A stretch of DNA of 64,000 nucleotides from JAISGQ01 sp045604155 (GCA_045604155.1 JAZUNN010000030.1:3202-67201), one strand, 5' to 3'. Numbered from the stretch's first letter, positions 1 through 8,359 are shown. The notes: a model not told the origin generated them from the sequence alone. Program-made: numbers and translations.

Positions 1-105
1 ACTGTTAAGTAAATTTGCTGCCTCAGAAAGCATTTCATTCGCACGTTTTGCAATCTGTACGACACTTTCAAGCTCATCAGTATTCAAATCAATAATCACA
101 GACAT
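1..105 (-). CDS. Partial small protein of the type VII secretion locus
   Basis: This is the N-terminal 35 codons of a gene that runs off the left edge; the start is the ATG at 105, preceded by a GGGGG ribosome binding site of the same style as that of EssC. The visible residues (beginning MSVIIDLNTDELES) are predicted to form an amphipathic helix rich in A, E and L, as in WXG100-like or LXG-partner proteins. It is the last visible gene of the minus-strand type VII secretion operon, 13 bases after the preceding WXG100 gene. The function cannot be told from so short a piece; another Esx-like helical hairpin or the helical N-terminus of an LXG effector are both possible. Confidence 0.55.
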   Translation of the reverse strand, partial: MSVIIDLNTDELESVVQIAKRANEMLSEAANLLNS

Positions 106-118
106 ATATTAACCCCCA

Positions 119-415
119 TTAAAATGAATTGCGGATGCGAGTAGCACACTCTGTATCTACGCTCTCAAATTTTTCAACTGCATCCTGAGCATAACTCTTG
201 AACAAGGTTAATATTCCGCCTAGTTGCTTTGCTTGTTCAATATATTCGGTCATCATTGAATCAAAAGCATTTTTGGCATCACCTTTCCAGGTTGCCAAAA
301 TCGAAGAATTAAGTGACTCCATTCTGGCATTAAGAGCCTCATATTCATTTATTCTTCCATTCAGGTTACTGATATAAGATCGCAAATTATCTAGTTCAAC
401 TTTAATTCGTCCCAT
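119..415 (-). CDS. WXG100 family protein (second Esx-like protein)
   Basis: A 98-residue protein beginning MGRIKVELDNL. The start at 415 is chosen because AAGGAGG lies about 9 bases upstream; the open frame extends further 5' without a binding site. A Trp-Lys-Gly motif (TWKGDAKNAF) sits near residue 43 between two predicted helices, which is the WXG100 helical-hairpin signature. Such proteins are exported as dimers by EssC, or act as partners of larger effectors. It lies downstream of the small helical protein at 430-726. The WXG variant is WKG, as in the other family member at 1376-1681. Confidence 0.85.
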   Translation of the reverse strand: MGRIKVELDNLRSYISNLNGRINEYEALNARMESLNSSILATWKGDAKNAFDSMMTEYIEQAKQLGGILTLFKSYAQDAVEKFESVDTECATRIRNSF

Positions 416-429
416 AAAACGAATCCTCC

Positions 430-726
430 TTAGCCTTTGATGCGCCATGCGTGGGCATCGTCAACGTTCTGATAGTGAATAATCGTTTTTTCCAGCAGAG
501 CAATTGAAGTCTGCAGACTGCGGATAAGCCGATCTGTTCTCTGCTGCAGCTCCGTTGACTTTTCCACTATAGCACTACCGGTCTGTCCGCTCATACTTTC
601 CGCACAGGCTATCAGCTGGGCAATCGCATGCCTTGCATTTTTAAGCCGTTGTATCGCCTGATTCATCTTTGAAATATCTGATCTAGCAACAGCTTCATCT
701 ATGACATAAGTATCAAACATTGCCAT
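430..726 (-). CDS. Small helical type VII secretion-associated protein (Lap-like)
   Basis: A 98-residue protein predicted to be almost entirely two long helices separated by a Gly/Ser turn (SMSGQTGSAI near residue 45), without a WXG motif. The size, the helical hairpin and the place between an EsaE-like gene and a WXG100 gene resemble the small partner proteins (families such as DUF5344/DUF5082/TIGR04197) that bind LXG effectors. That assignment is inference; sequence identity to a named family was not tested. The ATG at 726 directly abuts the stop codon of the upstream gene, so translation is probably coupled; an in-frame ATG at 720 is an alternative start with the same GGGAGA binding site. 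Confidence 0.65.
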   Translation of the reverse strand: MAMFDTYVIDEAVARSDISKMNQAIQRLKNARHAIAQLIACAESMSGQTGSAIVEKSTELQQRTDRLIRSLQTSIALLEKTIIHYQNVDDAHAWRIKG

Positions 727-1359
727 TTATTCTCCCTTCAGCATATATTTAATCTTTTCTGCTGCCTGTTCATCATTAATGACTGCAGTATTACCGTCCG
801 AATCCTCAGTGCACAACACATCATCCTGCTCGACAATCAGCAAGGAAGTGCTCTCGACATCAACAACTGCACGTTTCGCAATTATTATACGGGTTATCAG
901 ATTTTCATTTAGCCCATCCTTGGGTAATTGTTTCGCAGTATGTTTACCCACAGCATCATGAATTATTTCCTGCAGAATCTGTTCAGTTACATGGCTTAGC
1001 GAAAATACACCGTTATCGATATTCACCATGGTACAGTCACCATCAAGATAATGAAATTTTTTTGCATATTTTTTTTGACTTTCTTCTGAAGCTATAACAT
1101 CAAGACTTGTTTCCAATCTGCCGAAAAATACACATTCAAGCATTTTTTTTAGTTTCGGATCTATAGACATTTCACTATTCAGTTTCTTGCTCACAAGACG
1201 TCTTCGCGATAGATTGAGGATGCATTTGTCTTTTACCGCATTAAAATTGCGCTGAATTTCGTGCAGTGATGCTATATAATCAAAGTCAATAAATTCTGCA
1301 TTCATCAATACGCCAAGAAAAAACAGCTCTTCGGGGCTAATAATAATTTCATTTACCAT
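727..1359 (-). CDS. EsaE/EspG-like putative type VII secretion chaperone
   Basis: A 210-residue soluble protein with no signal peptide or membrane segment. Its N-terminus (IISPEELFFLGVLM) matches the pattern of EsaE of Staphylococcus and the broader EspG fold, in which a short strand and a helix carrying an EEL-x-x-LG motif are followed by a winged-helix-like segment and later beta-rich parts. The family binds helical substrates and delivers them to the EssC/EccC ATPase. It lies between the two WXG100-type genes, starts behind a GAGGGG binding site, and its stop touches the next ATG. The assignment rests on a weak N-terminal resemblance plus context, so a family unique to Clostridia remains possible. 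Confidence 0.5.
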   Translation of the reverse strand: MVNEIIISPEELFFLGVLMNAEFIDFDYIASLHEIQRNFNAVKDKCILNLSRRRLVSKKLNSEMSIDPKLKKMLECVFFGRLETSLDVIASEESQKKYAKKFHYLDGDCTMVNIDNGVFSLSHVTEQILQEIIHDAVGKHTAKQLPKDGLNENLITRIIIAKRAVVDVESTSLLIVEQDDVLCTEDSDGNTAVINDEQAAEKIKYMLKGE

Positions 1360-1375
1360 GATTATCCCCTCACAA

Positions 1376-1681
1376 TCAATAACTACTGTTAGAAATCTGA
1401 GATGCTAATGCCTGATCCCTTTCTGCAACGTCATCTCTGAATGCAGCCATTTCGGTGGCATAGCTTTCAATCTCGTCTGAAAACTGCATGAAAGTGGAGC
1501 GCTTTTCTTCATATTTATTTTTCATCGCAACCTGCGCATTGCCTTTCCATACTGAGTCAAGGCTGTTTATTGTAGTTTCGATAATTCTCAGAGCATCGTC
1601 AAAATCTTCTTTTGCCTGCCTGATTCGCGAGATTGCATTATTAAGGCCCTGCTGACTAACTTTTATGTGATTTGATGACAT
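1376..1681 (-). CDS. WXG100 family protein (EsxA-like)
   Basis: A 101-residue protein with the canonical WXG100 arrangement: helix, SVWKGNAQ turn near residue 45, helix. The C-terminal helix carries the spaced polar residues (YATEMAAFRDDVAERD) typical of secreted Esx proteins; YATEM followed by D six residues later approximates the YxxxD/E export signal. It starts behind AGGTGG and lies between the EsaB-like gene and the EsaE-like gene, the usual place for the main secreted substrate of a T7SSb system. It is expected to dimerise and pass through the EssC channel. Confidence 0.9.
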   Translation of the reverse strand: MSSNHIKVSQQGLNNAISRIRQAKEDFDDALRIIETTINSLDSVWKGNAQVAMKNKYEEKRSTFMQFSDEIESYATEMAAFRDDVAERDQALASQISNSSY

Positions 1682-1699
1682 TTATTTTCCACCTTTCTT

Positions 1700-1963
1700 T
1701 TATTTCATATCAATGTGATCTCCGTTCCATATTCCGAGCTGTTCAAAAGTTTCGTGCGGTTCAAAATAACTCTCGAGCCTGCGGCAATAAAGCCGTAATT
1801 CGGACGGGATCAGATCAATTTTGCCATTGGTATAGCCTCTCAATGTTCTACATATATGTACTATTAGAGTTCTGGCGGGAACATTGCATGGAATTTCCAT
1901 GTCGTAACTTCTTTCTCCATTGGAATAATAAAAAGAAAGTGTTACAATTACTGTTTTTACCAT
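1700..1963 (-). CDS. esaB: EsaB/YukD ubiquitin-like type VII secretion protein
   Basis: An 87-residue protein with a ubiquitin-like beta-grasp pattern: N-terminal hydrophobic strand (VKTVIVTLSFYY), central helix (ARTLIVHICRTL) and a C-terminal LGIWNGDHIDMK ending, which matches the 'L.dGD.i.i' close of YukD/EsaB proteins. EsaB is a small cytoplasmic component or regulator of the T7SSb machine. The binding site AGGAGG overlaps the end of the EssC gene, indicating translational coupling. It sits directly after essC and before the WXG100 substrate gene. Confidence 0.85.
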   Translation of the reverse strand: MVKTVIVTLSFYYSNGERSYDMEIPCNVPARTLIVHICRTLRGYTNGKIDLIPSELRLYCRRLESYFEPHETFEQLGIWNGDHIDMK

Positions 1964-1973
1964 ACACGTCCTC

Positions 1974-4900
1974 CTAATTGATCTTCATACGCTTTATTCG
2001 AATTACCCTTCCGCAATCAAAAACAATGCCATCTCCTGACGCTATGATTTTTGACTTCTCTTCGGCTGAAAGCATATTCTGAACAAAATAGTTATGATTT
2101 CGAATTTTTCCTCCGATACATACACCTTTCTGCCAATTGACTTTAGCAGAGCTTGCGTCTGTAATTTCAGGGTTATCAACAAATGCAATGGTAAGACTTT
2201 CGGTATACATATATCGGGATATGTCATCCGTACACCCTGATGCAATGGCAATAACACCTAAATCCGACGTGCTATGACAGATATTCAGAAGCAAACTCTG
2301 ATTTTCATCTGATAAAGCCTGCATAACCATATGCATTTCATTAATAATAATGCATATCTGAGGATATTGCATCATTAATGAGTTTTCGCCGGATATCCCA
2401 CTTTCACACTGCTGCTCAAAAAGAGCATTTTCACGCCGACAAAGTTCATCTCCGAGCAACGCAACAGCCTGATTCATCTTTTCTTTCGTAGCATAAAAAG
2501 TCGATCTCGGAATCAGCTCGGAAAGTTCGCTGTTTCCATCAAGTACATATATCTGATTATCCGACCTTGTCGCCAGTAATTCTGCTATGGATTTTATGAA
2601 TTCTGAACCATCCTGCCGTTCAAGCGATGATACAAGCATACAATGCTTCTGTTCCAGATTCATAAACAGCGGCTCGGATTTTGCATAGTCAATACCTATG
2701 GGCAAAATATTTCTTGTGATATAGTACTCAGCCATATCTGCAACCGTCACAGAATCAGGCACAGATTTTATCTTTGGTTTTTCTTTGCCTGACCAGCATT
2801 TTTTCATGTTGCCTATCAGAATTTCAATAGCGTCCTGATTCTTGCCATCTTCTTCAGATTCCATATAAATTGCCGTCTGCATCTCACAAATCGAGGAATC
2901 ACGCATCAATGCACGGCCGGGATTGCTAGGCGGTTTGCTTCCCTCCGGGAATTCTGAAACAGCAACCCTGTAATCGTTGTAGTCCGTCATATGCAGCGCA
3001 ATGCACCCTCCTATATTGGTACGAAGGTTCATACTGGTCTTATTTATATTATTGCTTGTGAAAACAAGGTGTATTCCGCAATCTGATCCGGTTATACTCA
3101 GGTCAATCAGGAAAGCATCTGTTTCATTATAAATTGTAGAAAGCCTGAGTAGGTTATCAATAACGATAAATATCGCAGGCATATCATTTTTTTTGCTCCA
3201 ATATTTATTAAAATTAGATACTTTCTCCTTTTCAAAGATAAGTTTTCTGCGTGCAATCTCAGCTTGAATATGCTCCATAAACCGTATTAGCTTATCTTCC
3301 TCATTTTCCTGAATAACCATTGACACATGCGGCATATTGTTGAAAACACTCAGACTTCTTCCTCCAAAGTCCAGAATGTACAAATTGACATCCGACGGAG
3401 AAAACTGCATACCCATACTTAAAATCATAGTTTTTAGCAATGTCGTTTTTCCTGTTGCAGGTCCGCCATATATGCCGTAATGAGTTGTTTCGGTAAATTC
3501 CATGCACCTTACGCCTTGAGCCTGCATAGAAGGCTGATCGTAAATTCCGATCGGCACATCAAGACGCAGAGGAGTAATCTCTTCTGGCCAGCCTGCTCCG
3601 GTAAATCTGCGCCGGATTTCCAGCATATGAAGAGGAAGCACTGCAGGAAGTTCCGGCTTCCACGGCCCTTTAAGTGGTTCAATTTTTGCGACTTTAGCTT
3701 GTTCAGAAATATGTGTTACGATTGCCGATAGCTGATCGATGCCAACATTCTGTTTTCTGCGTATGCTTTCAGTATCGGACTGGATTCGTTCACCACTGAC
3801 GTCAACAATACTTACCTGATTTGTGTACTGAAGCATTACATCTTTATTTGCGGTGTATTCTGCACCGCTCCAATAGGACTGGAAAAGATCGAACATTTCA
3901 TCCTCACCTATTCGAACATAGGCACGTCCACGCTGAGTGATTCCCGCTGCTTCAGGTCTCTTCAGAAGCTCTTTACTGTCCTGAATGCTGTTTACCTTCA
4001 TACATATTCTGAAGCGTGAGTTACTGTCGATTTGATCATCCACAACACCCGTAGGACGTTGCGTTGCCAGCACCAGATGTATTCCTACGCTTCGCCCCAC
4101 TCTAGCAAGGGAGCTAAGCTCCTTCATAAATTCAGGCTCTTCCTTTTTCAGTTCTGCAAATTCATCGGACACAATGATAAGATGCGGCATCGGTTCATGT
4201 GCTTTTCCGGAATAATGCAGCTGCAGATACTGATCTATATCATCCACACCCGGGTAGCTTTCAAGCAGCTTCATTCTGCGCTTTGCCTCTCGCTTGAGAG
4301 ATACCAGTGATCTTGAGATATTGGAATCAATATTTGTTATTTTACCGACAACATGCGGCAACGCCTCTAGTTTATTTGCCATTCCACCGCCTTTGTAGTC
4401 GATAATTACAAAATTAACATAATGAGGATGATAATTTACAGCCATGGACAGAATCCATGTGCGAAGCAGTTCACTTTTGCCTGATCCCGTTGTTCCTGCT
4501 ATCAGACCGTGTGCTCCGTGAGATTTATAATGGATATCCAAGCAAAACTGATTGCCGTTTGCCATAACGCCTATAGGCGCTGCCAGAGAATCGGTTACGA
4601 TGTTTTTTCTCCAACGTTCAAGAATATTCAGATCCTCAATTTTTTTGACATTCAGTCCATCAAGGAAAGTAATTGAGCTGGGCAATGCGTTGATCTGATT
4701 ATTGCTTTCCATCTCAATAGCTGCCATTCTGCGGGCAAAAGAACCAAATTGCGAAGAAGTTACAGCTGTGTCCTTGCTGAATATACATTTCTTATTTACG
4801 TTCTTTTTTCCGTAAATACTTGGAAATTCGTCTGTAAGATCAATAAAAAAGCTGCATTCCTGCGGGAGATAATAAATTTCATCATACATAAAAATCGTTG

Positions 4901-6566
4901 AAACTCCAAGTTTCTGATTATTGGATGTCAACAGATTCATAAGCGGCTCACGATCAATTATGCCATGTCCGCCTACTATGACGACAAAATGCGGAAGAGG
5001 TGCAGGCTTTTTATCATTGTAATCATCCCTTGAAGCATCCAGGCGCCGTTTAAGGATATCATTAATCATTTCACACAAACTGTGCGCACGCTGACTATCA
5101 AAGGAGATATATCGAAACTGCTTGTTGCGATCCCAGACATGGGGCAGCCATCTTAATGATGCCCATTTTGCACGTTCTTTGTTATCGAAAATTCCTACAA
5201 TCTGAAGATCATCTGGCGAATGTTGGGCCGTCAATGAAACAATCATATTTCTGACCATATGAACAGACTGATCACGGTTACCCAGAACACCGATAGTCGT
5301 TGTACTTCGCAAAGGAAGTCTTACAGGGATATAATCTACTATTCGGTTTTCTTCTGCTATATTATTGCAAAGGTCCTCTAATTCATCGTCCTCCATCATC
5401 AGTCCTCGATTTTCTGCATAGTTTTTGATAGGGACACAGAGCTCTTCATACCCCATGCCCAATCTGACATCCAGAAAATCCCTGTCAGAAATCATTCTCT
5501 CCCATATTCTTCGGTCCAGCCCCTGAACCATTTCCATACACACTGAAGGCTCCGGATTTTCATCAGAAATAATCCTGCGTTGTTCAGAGGCAACCGCTAC
5601 AATACGGGCTTGCTGTGCCTCAATATATGTTTTGTATTCTTCATCTCTGCGACGATTATACTCTTCCATTTCTGCTTGCCGCTGCTTTTCCATTTTGCTG
5701 CTGGCAGCCATGTTATAAAAACCGGCAGCCATGCTGATCATGCGGGAAAATGCCAGTGCCGGAGAAACCATACCCATCGCAAAGGTTGTTCCTGCCATTG
5801 CTCCCATGCTGAGCATGGACGCTATTCGTCCACGGCTCGGATGATACTCCTGACCTTTTTTAGGTGGTCGATCCAGAATAATCGGGCTCTGAGGAAGTTG
5901 ATCTTGCAAGCGTGGCGAAAGACGAAATTTAAGATACCTGTCGTTTTGCGAGTTGTATTTTCGATTGGAATTAATCTCGTCACGAGAGTAATCATCGGAT
6001 ATTCTCAGTGCGTTTCCGATATTCTCAAACTGCAATTCATTGTTTATTAGTTTTATCCGAATCGTAAATAAGTTTATAACATCGCCCGGATTCATTATTG
6101 CCGCTTTTATTTTCAACCCGTTCAGATATGTGCCATTTGCACTGTTCAGATCTTCCACACGAACATATCCATCCAGAACTCTTAATTGAAAGTGATTTTC
6201 GGAAATGAAGGGGAGACCAATGGAAATATTATTATTCTCTGCACGCCCGATTTTCACAATTCCATTATGAGGCAATTTGTATCTTTGTTTTGAAATACCT
6301 GTTGCACGGCTTGAAAAAAGTGTGGTATACGTTGCATTATCAATACTGATAAGCTTGCCCACAGGAGTACCCGATTGAGAAAAACGAAATGGTCCCGTGG
6401 CGCTAACAGATAATATATCTTTTACAGCATTCACAACTATCTGATTTTCAACCATATCGTGAATCTGGACAGTATCTTTTTTACCGGATCCATATGTCAT
6501 TTTTTGGGAACTTTCAATTTCACAATAAAATAATTTTTCTTTATATTGTAATGATAGCGCAATCAT
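1974..6566 (-). CDS. essC: EssC-type FtsK/SpoIIIE ATPase, type VII secretion motor
   Basis: A 1530-residue ATPase that drives substrate export. The N-terminus carries forkhead-associated domains; the clearer one is at about residues 95-160 (KIGRAENNNISI, SANGTYLNG). Two closely spaced hydrophobic stretches near 245-285 form the membrane anchor. The first FtsK domain has Walker A GTTGSGKSE at about 690 and Walker B-like HLIIVSDEFAE; the second has Walker A GPATGKTT at about 1035. The third, near 1310, lacks the P-loop lysine (SSLERQDGSE), so it is degenerate. Length and order match EssC. It is the first gene of the operon, behind a consensus promoter. EssA, EssB and EsaA are not in view and may lie beyond the left edge or elsewhere. 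Confidence 0.95.
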   Translation of the reverse strand: MIALSLQYKEKLFYCEIESSQKMTYGSGKKDTVQIHDMVENQIVVNAVKDILSVSATGPFRFSQSGTPVGKLISIDNATYTTLFSSRATGISKQRYKLPHNGIVKIGRAENNNISIGLPFISENHFQLRVLDGYVRVEDLNSANGTYLNGLKIKAAIMNPGDVINLFTIRIKLINNELQFENIGNALRISDDYSRDEINSNRKYNSQNDRYLKFRLSPRLQDQLPQSPIILDRPPKKGQEYHPSRGRIASMLSMGAMAGTTFAMGMVSPALAFSRMISMAAGFYNMAASSKMEKQRQAEMEEYNRRRDEEYKTYIEAQQARIVAVASEQRRIISDENPEPSVCMEMVQGLDRRIWERMISDRDFLDVRLGMGYEELCVPIKNYAENRGLMMEDDELEDLCNNIAEENRIVDYIPVRLPLRSTTTIGVLGNRDQSVHMVRNMIVSLTAQHSPDDLQIVGIFDNKERAKWASLRWLPHVWDRNKQFRYISFDSQRAHSLCEMINDILKRRLDASRDDYNDKKPAPLPHFVVIVGGHGIIDREPLMNLLTSNNQKLGVSTIFMYDEIYYLPQECSFFIDLTDEFPSIYGKKNVNKKCIFSKDTAVTSSQFGSFARRMAAIEMESNNQINALPSSITFLDGLNVKKIEDLNILERWRKNIVTDSLAAPIGVMANGNQFCLDIHYKSHGAHGLIAGTTGSGKSELLRTWILSMAVNYHPHYVNFVIIDYKGGGMANKLEALPHVVGKITNIDSNISRSLVSLKREAKRRMKLLESYPGVDDIDQYLQLHYSGKAHEPMPHLIIVSDEFAELKKEEPEFMKELSSLARVGRSVGIHLVLATQRPTGVVDDQIDSNSRFRICMKVNSIQDSKELLKRPEAAGITQRGRAYVRIGEDEMFDLFQSYWSGAEYTANKDVMLQYTNQVSIVDVSGERIQSDTESIRRKQNVGIDQLSAIVTHISEQAKVAKIEPLKGPWKPELPAVLPLHMLEIRRRFTGAGWPEEITPLRLDVPIGIYDQPSMQAQGVRCMEFTETTHYGIYGGPATGKTTLLKTMILSMGMQFSPSDVNLYILDFGGRSLSVFNNMPHVSMVIQENEEDKLIRFMEHIQAEIARRKLIFEKEKVSNFNKYWSKKNDMPAIFIVIDNLLRLSTIYNETDAFLIDLSITGSDCGIHLVFTSNNINKTSMNLRTNIGGCIALHMTDYNDYRVAVSEFPEGSKPPSNPGRALMRDSSICEMQTAIYMESEEDGKNQDAIEILIGNMKKCWSGKEKPKIKSVPDSVTVADMAEYYITRNILPIGIDYAKSEPLFMNLEQKHCMLVSSLERQDGSEFIKSIAELLATRSDNQIYVLDGNSELSELIPRSTFYATKEKMNQAVALLGDELCRRENALFEQQCESGISGENSLMMQYPQICIIINEMHMVMQALSDENQSLLLNICHSTSDLGVIAIASGCTDDISRYMYTESLTIAFVDNPEITDASSAKVNWQKGVCIGGKIRNHNYFVQNMLSAEEKSKIIASGDGIVFDCGRVIRIKRMKIN

Positions 6567-6593
6567 ATAAAACCCCCATGTTATACTTAATTT

Positions 6594-6622
6594 ATTGTAT
6601 CAAAATAATATATTTTTGTCAA
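6594..6622 (-). promoter_or_regulatory. Sigma-A-type promoter of the type VII secretion operon
   Basis: On the minus strand TTGACA (6622-6617) and TACAAT (6599-6594) are separated by 17 bases, about 28 bases before the essC start. This is a near-consensus vegetative promoter and suggests substantial basal expression of the secretion operon. Confidence 0.75.
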
Positions 6623-6702
6623 CGATTTTTATGTGCTCAGGAAACCTACAGCCTGCAACGCAATATCGAGAGTCTGATGTTTTTAATGTATACATTCAGG
6701 GT

Positions 6703-6817
6703 GAATAGTTGTCCTGTAAGGTGCAATAGTGTTCAGTCTGATTCTTGACATATTCATTATTCAATGATAATATAATGAATAGTAGGACAAAAAGGTGCAA
6801 AACTATTCAACGGAGGG
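6703..6817 (+). promoter_or_regulatory. Promoter and candidate paired operators of ATPase copy 1
   Basis: TTGACA at 6745-6750 and TAATAT at 6768-6773 are 17 bases apart. Related blocks lie on both sides: GAATAGT...GGTGCAATAGTGTTCA at 6703-6735 upstream, and GAATAGT...GGTGCAAAACTATTCA at 6777-6809 downstream. The downstream block also holds the perfect inverted pair GAATAGT/ACTATTC. The arrangement resembles two regulator sites bracketing the promoter. The ribosome binding site GGAGGG is at 6812-6817. The same layout precedes copy 2. Confidence 0.6.
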
Positions 6818-6823
6818 ACTGGA

Positions 6824-8113
6824 ATGAAAATCAAACGTGACCGCTATTTACAGCAGCTTATAGATTTTCAATGGGATGGACAGGTCAAAGTAATAACAGG
6901 CATTCGCCGCTGCGGGAAATCCTATCTTCTGAATACTCTTTTCAGAGATTATCTTCTTGAGAACGGCATATCCGCAGAGCATATTCTGTCTTTTGAACTC
7001 GACCTTGCCAAGGATATTCGTTACAGAAACCCGTTGGAGCTTTCTTCTTATGTAAGAGAAATTGTGGAGAATAAATCGGACAACTACTATCTGTTTATTG
7101 ATGAGATACAGATGTCCGATGAGGTCTCTAATCCATACAATCCAAACGGAAAGCCCATTACTTTCTATGACGCACTAAACGACTTAAAATCTTTGCTGAA
7201 TTTGGATATCTACGTCACAGGAAGCAATTCAAAAATGTTGTCCAGTGACATTCTCAGCGAGTTTCGTGGCAGAAGTGATGAAATTCGTGTTCATCCGCTT
7301 AGCTTTTCCGAATATTATTCTGCTGTCGGCGGTGATAAGAATGAAGCATTTGATAATTATTCATTTTTTGGCGGCATGCCGTTGATATTATCACGTCCTA
7401 ATGACACAGCAAAAATGAATTATCTTAAAGCTCTTTTCAGTGAGGTTTATATTAAGGATATTGTTGAACGTAAGAAAATCGAGCGGCAGGATGTGCTTGA
7501 GCAGATACTTGACCTTTTGTGCTCGTCCGTAGGCTCTCTGACTAACCCGAGAAATATTACAAACACTCTAAAATCCAAAAATCAGATTTCTGTTGCATCC
7601 AATACCGTGCGTTCCTACCTCGGTCATCTTGAGGACGGCTTCCTGTTTACGGAAAGCCGACGCTATGATGTAAAGGGAAAATCATATTTTGATTTCCCAA
7701 GTAAGTATTACTGTGAGGACATCGGTCTGCGAAATGCCCGAATTGGCTTCAGGCAGCAGGAGATGACTCATATTATGGAGAATATTCTGTACAATGAACT
7801 GAGAATCCGAGGATATTCAGTTGATGTCGGCGTAGTTTATTCCAATGAAAAGAATGAAAAGGGAAACTCCATAAAGGTTGCAAGAGAGATTGATTTCATT
7901 GCGACCATGGGCAACAGAAAAATCTACATCCAATCCGCATCCGCCATGCCAAATGCGGAAAAGGAAGAAAGCGAAACAAAGCCCTTCGCCCTTACAGGGG
8001 ACTCCTTTCCGAAAATCGTTGTCCGAAGGGATATTGGTAAGTCGTGGTACGATGAAACAGGCGTGCTGCACATCGGGCTCATTGAGTTTTTGTTGAATGA
8101 AAATGTGATATAA
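6824..8113 (+). CDS. AAA ATPase with C-terminal DUF4143-type domain, copy 1
   Basis: A 429-residue P-loop ATPase of the AAA_14/DUF4143 type. Walker A is GIRRCGKSYLL near residue 27, Walker B is YYLFIDEIQM near 95, and TGSNSKMLSSDILSEFRGR near 135 is the family's sensor region. The C-terminal third is the restriction-endonuclease-like DUF4143 part (REIDFIATMGNRKIYIQ, with D and Q-x-x residues in place). These proteins are abundant in anaerobes and their role is not known. It differs from the copy at 9740-11029 at about 12 of 429 residues. It starts behind GGAGGG and ends at a strong terminator. High copy similarity suggests a recent duplication or gene conversion. Confidence 0.9.
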   Translation: MKIKRDRYLQQLIDFQWDGQVKVITGIRRCGKSYLLNTLFRDYLLENGISAEHILSFELDLAKDIRYRNPLELSSYVREIVENKSDNYYLFIDEIQMSDEVSNPYNPNGKPITFYDALNDLKSLLNLDIYVTGSNSKMLSSDILSEFRGRSDEIRVHPLSFSEYYSAVGGDKNEAFDNYSFFGGMPLILSRPNDTAKMNYLKALFSEVYIKDIVERKKIERQDVLEQILDLLCSSVGSLTNPRNITNTLKSKNQISVASNTVRSYLGHLEDGFLFTESRRYDVKGKSYFDFPSKYYCEDIGLRNARIGFRQQEMTHIMENILYNELRIRGYSVDVGVVYSNEKNEKGNSIKVAREIDFIATMGNRKIYIQSASAMPNAEKEESETKPFALTGDSFPKIVVRRDIGKSWYDETGVLHIGLIEFLLNENVI

Positions 8114-8116
8114 AAG

Positions 8117-8154
8117 AGCAAGGGTACGGTAGTTTTCCGTACCCTTGCTTCTTT
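8117..8154 (+). terminator. Terminator of ATPase copy 1
   Basis: A perfect 13-bp stem, AGCAAGGGTACGG paired with CCGTACCCTTGCT across a 7-base loop, followed by TCTTTT. It begins three bases after the ATPase stop codon and is duplicated behind copy 2. Confidence 0.85.
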
Positions 8155-8179
8155 TACTCTATACTCCACACAAACCGTT

Positions 8180-8311
8180 CTATTTCGTTACTACCGTATG
8201 CACTGTGGACTTTGAAAATCCGAACACGCTTGCTGCCTTTCTCACCGTTGCCTTGTTCTCAATTATATATTCCGCGAGCTCGATGGCTCGTTCTTCAAAA
8301 TTCGTTTTCAT
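8180..8311 (-). CDS. Mini-SpoIIID helix-turn-helix protein, copy 1
   Basis: A 43-residue protein beginning MKTNFEERAIELAEYIIENK. It matches the N-terminal half of the sporulation regulator SpoIIID, including the helix-turn-helix ATVRKAASVFGFSKSTVH, but ends right after the recognition helix, while SpoIIID has about 40 further residues with a second DNA-binding part. It is antisense to and converges with the upstream ATPase. The binding site GGGGGG lies in the 3' arm of a 19-bp hairpin (8318-8359), six bases before ATG, so translation should be blocked when the hairpin forms. A longer reading from 8377 would translate through the hairpin and is less likely. Product existence is not proven. Confidence 0.55.
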   Translation of the reverse strand: MKTNFEERAIELAEYIIENKATVRKAASVFGFSKSTVHTVVTK

Positions 8312-8317
8312 GGGAAT

Positions 8318-8359
8318 CCCCCCTGCATAATTATTGATACCAATAATTATGCAGGGGGG
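8318..8359. promoter_or_regulatory. Perfect 19-bp hairpin sequestering the mini-SpoIIID ribosome binding site
   Basis: CCCCCCTGCATAATTATTG and its exact complement are separated by four bases. On the minus strand the final GGGGGG is the only plausible Shine-Dalgarno for the ATG at 8311. It is paired entirely with the C run of the 5' arm. The palindrome could also be a DNA-level operator or a mobile-element end. Confidence 0.7.

Larger units (their letters stand above)
8166..8359 (-). repeat. HTH/hairpin repeat element, copy 1
   Basis: A repeat of about 190 bp that recurs at 11085-11277 and, decayed, at 13317-13465. It consists, on the minus strand, of a perfect palindrome (CCCCCCTGCATAATTATTG, 4-base loop, its complement; 8318-8359) followed directly by a 43-codon SpoIIID-like frame. 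Similarity between copies begins near ACACAAACCGTTC on one side and stops just after the palindrome's outer G/C run on the other, which defines the unit boundaries. Confidence 0.8.
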
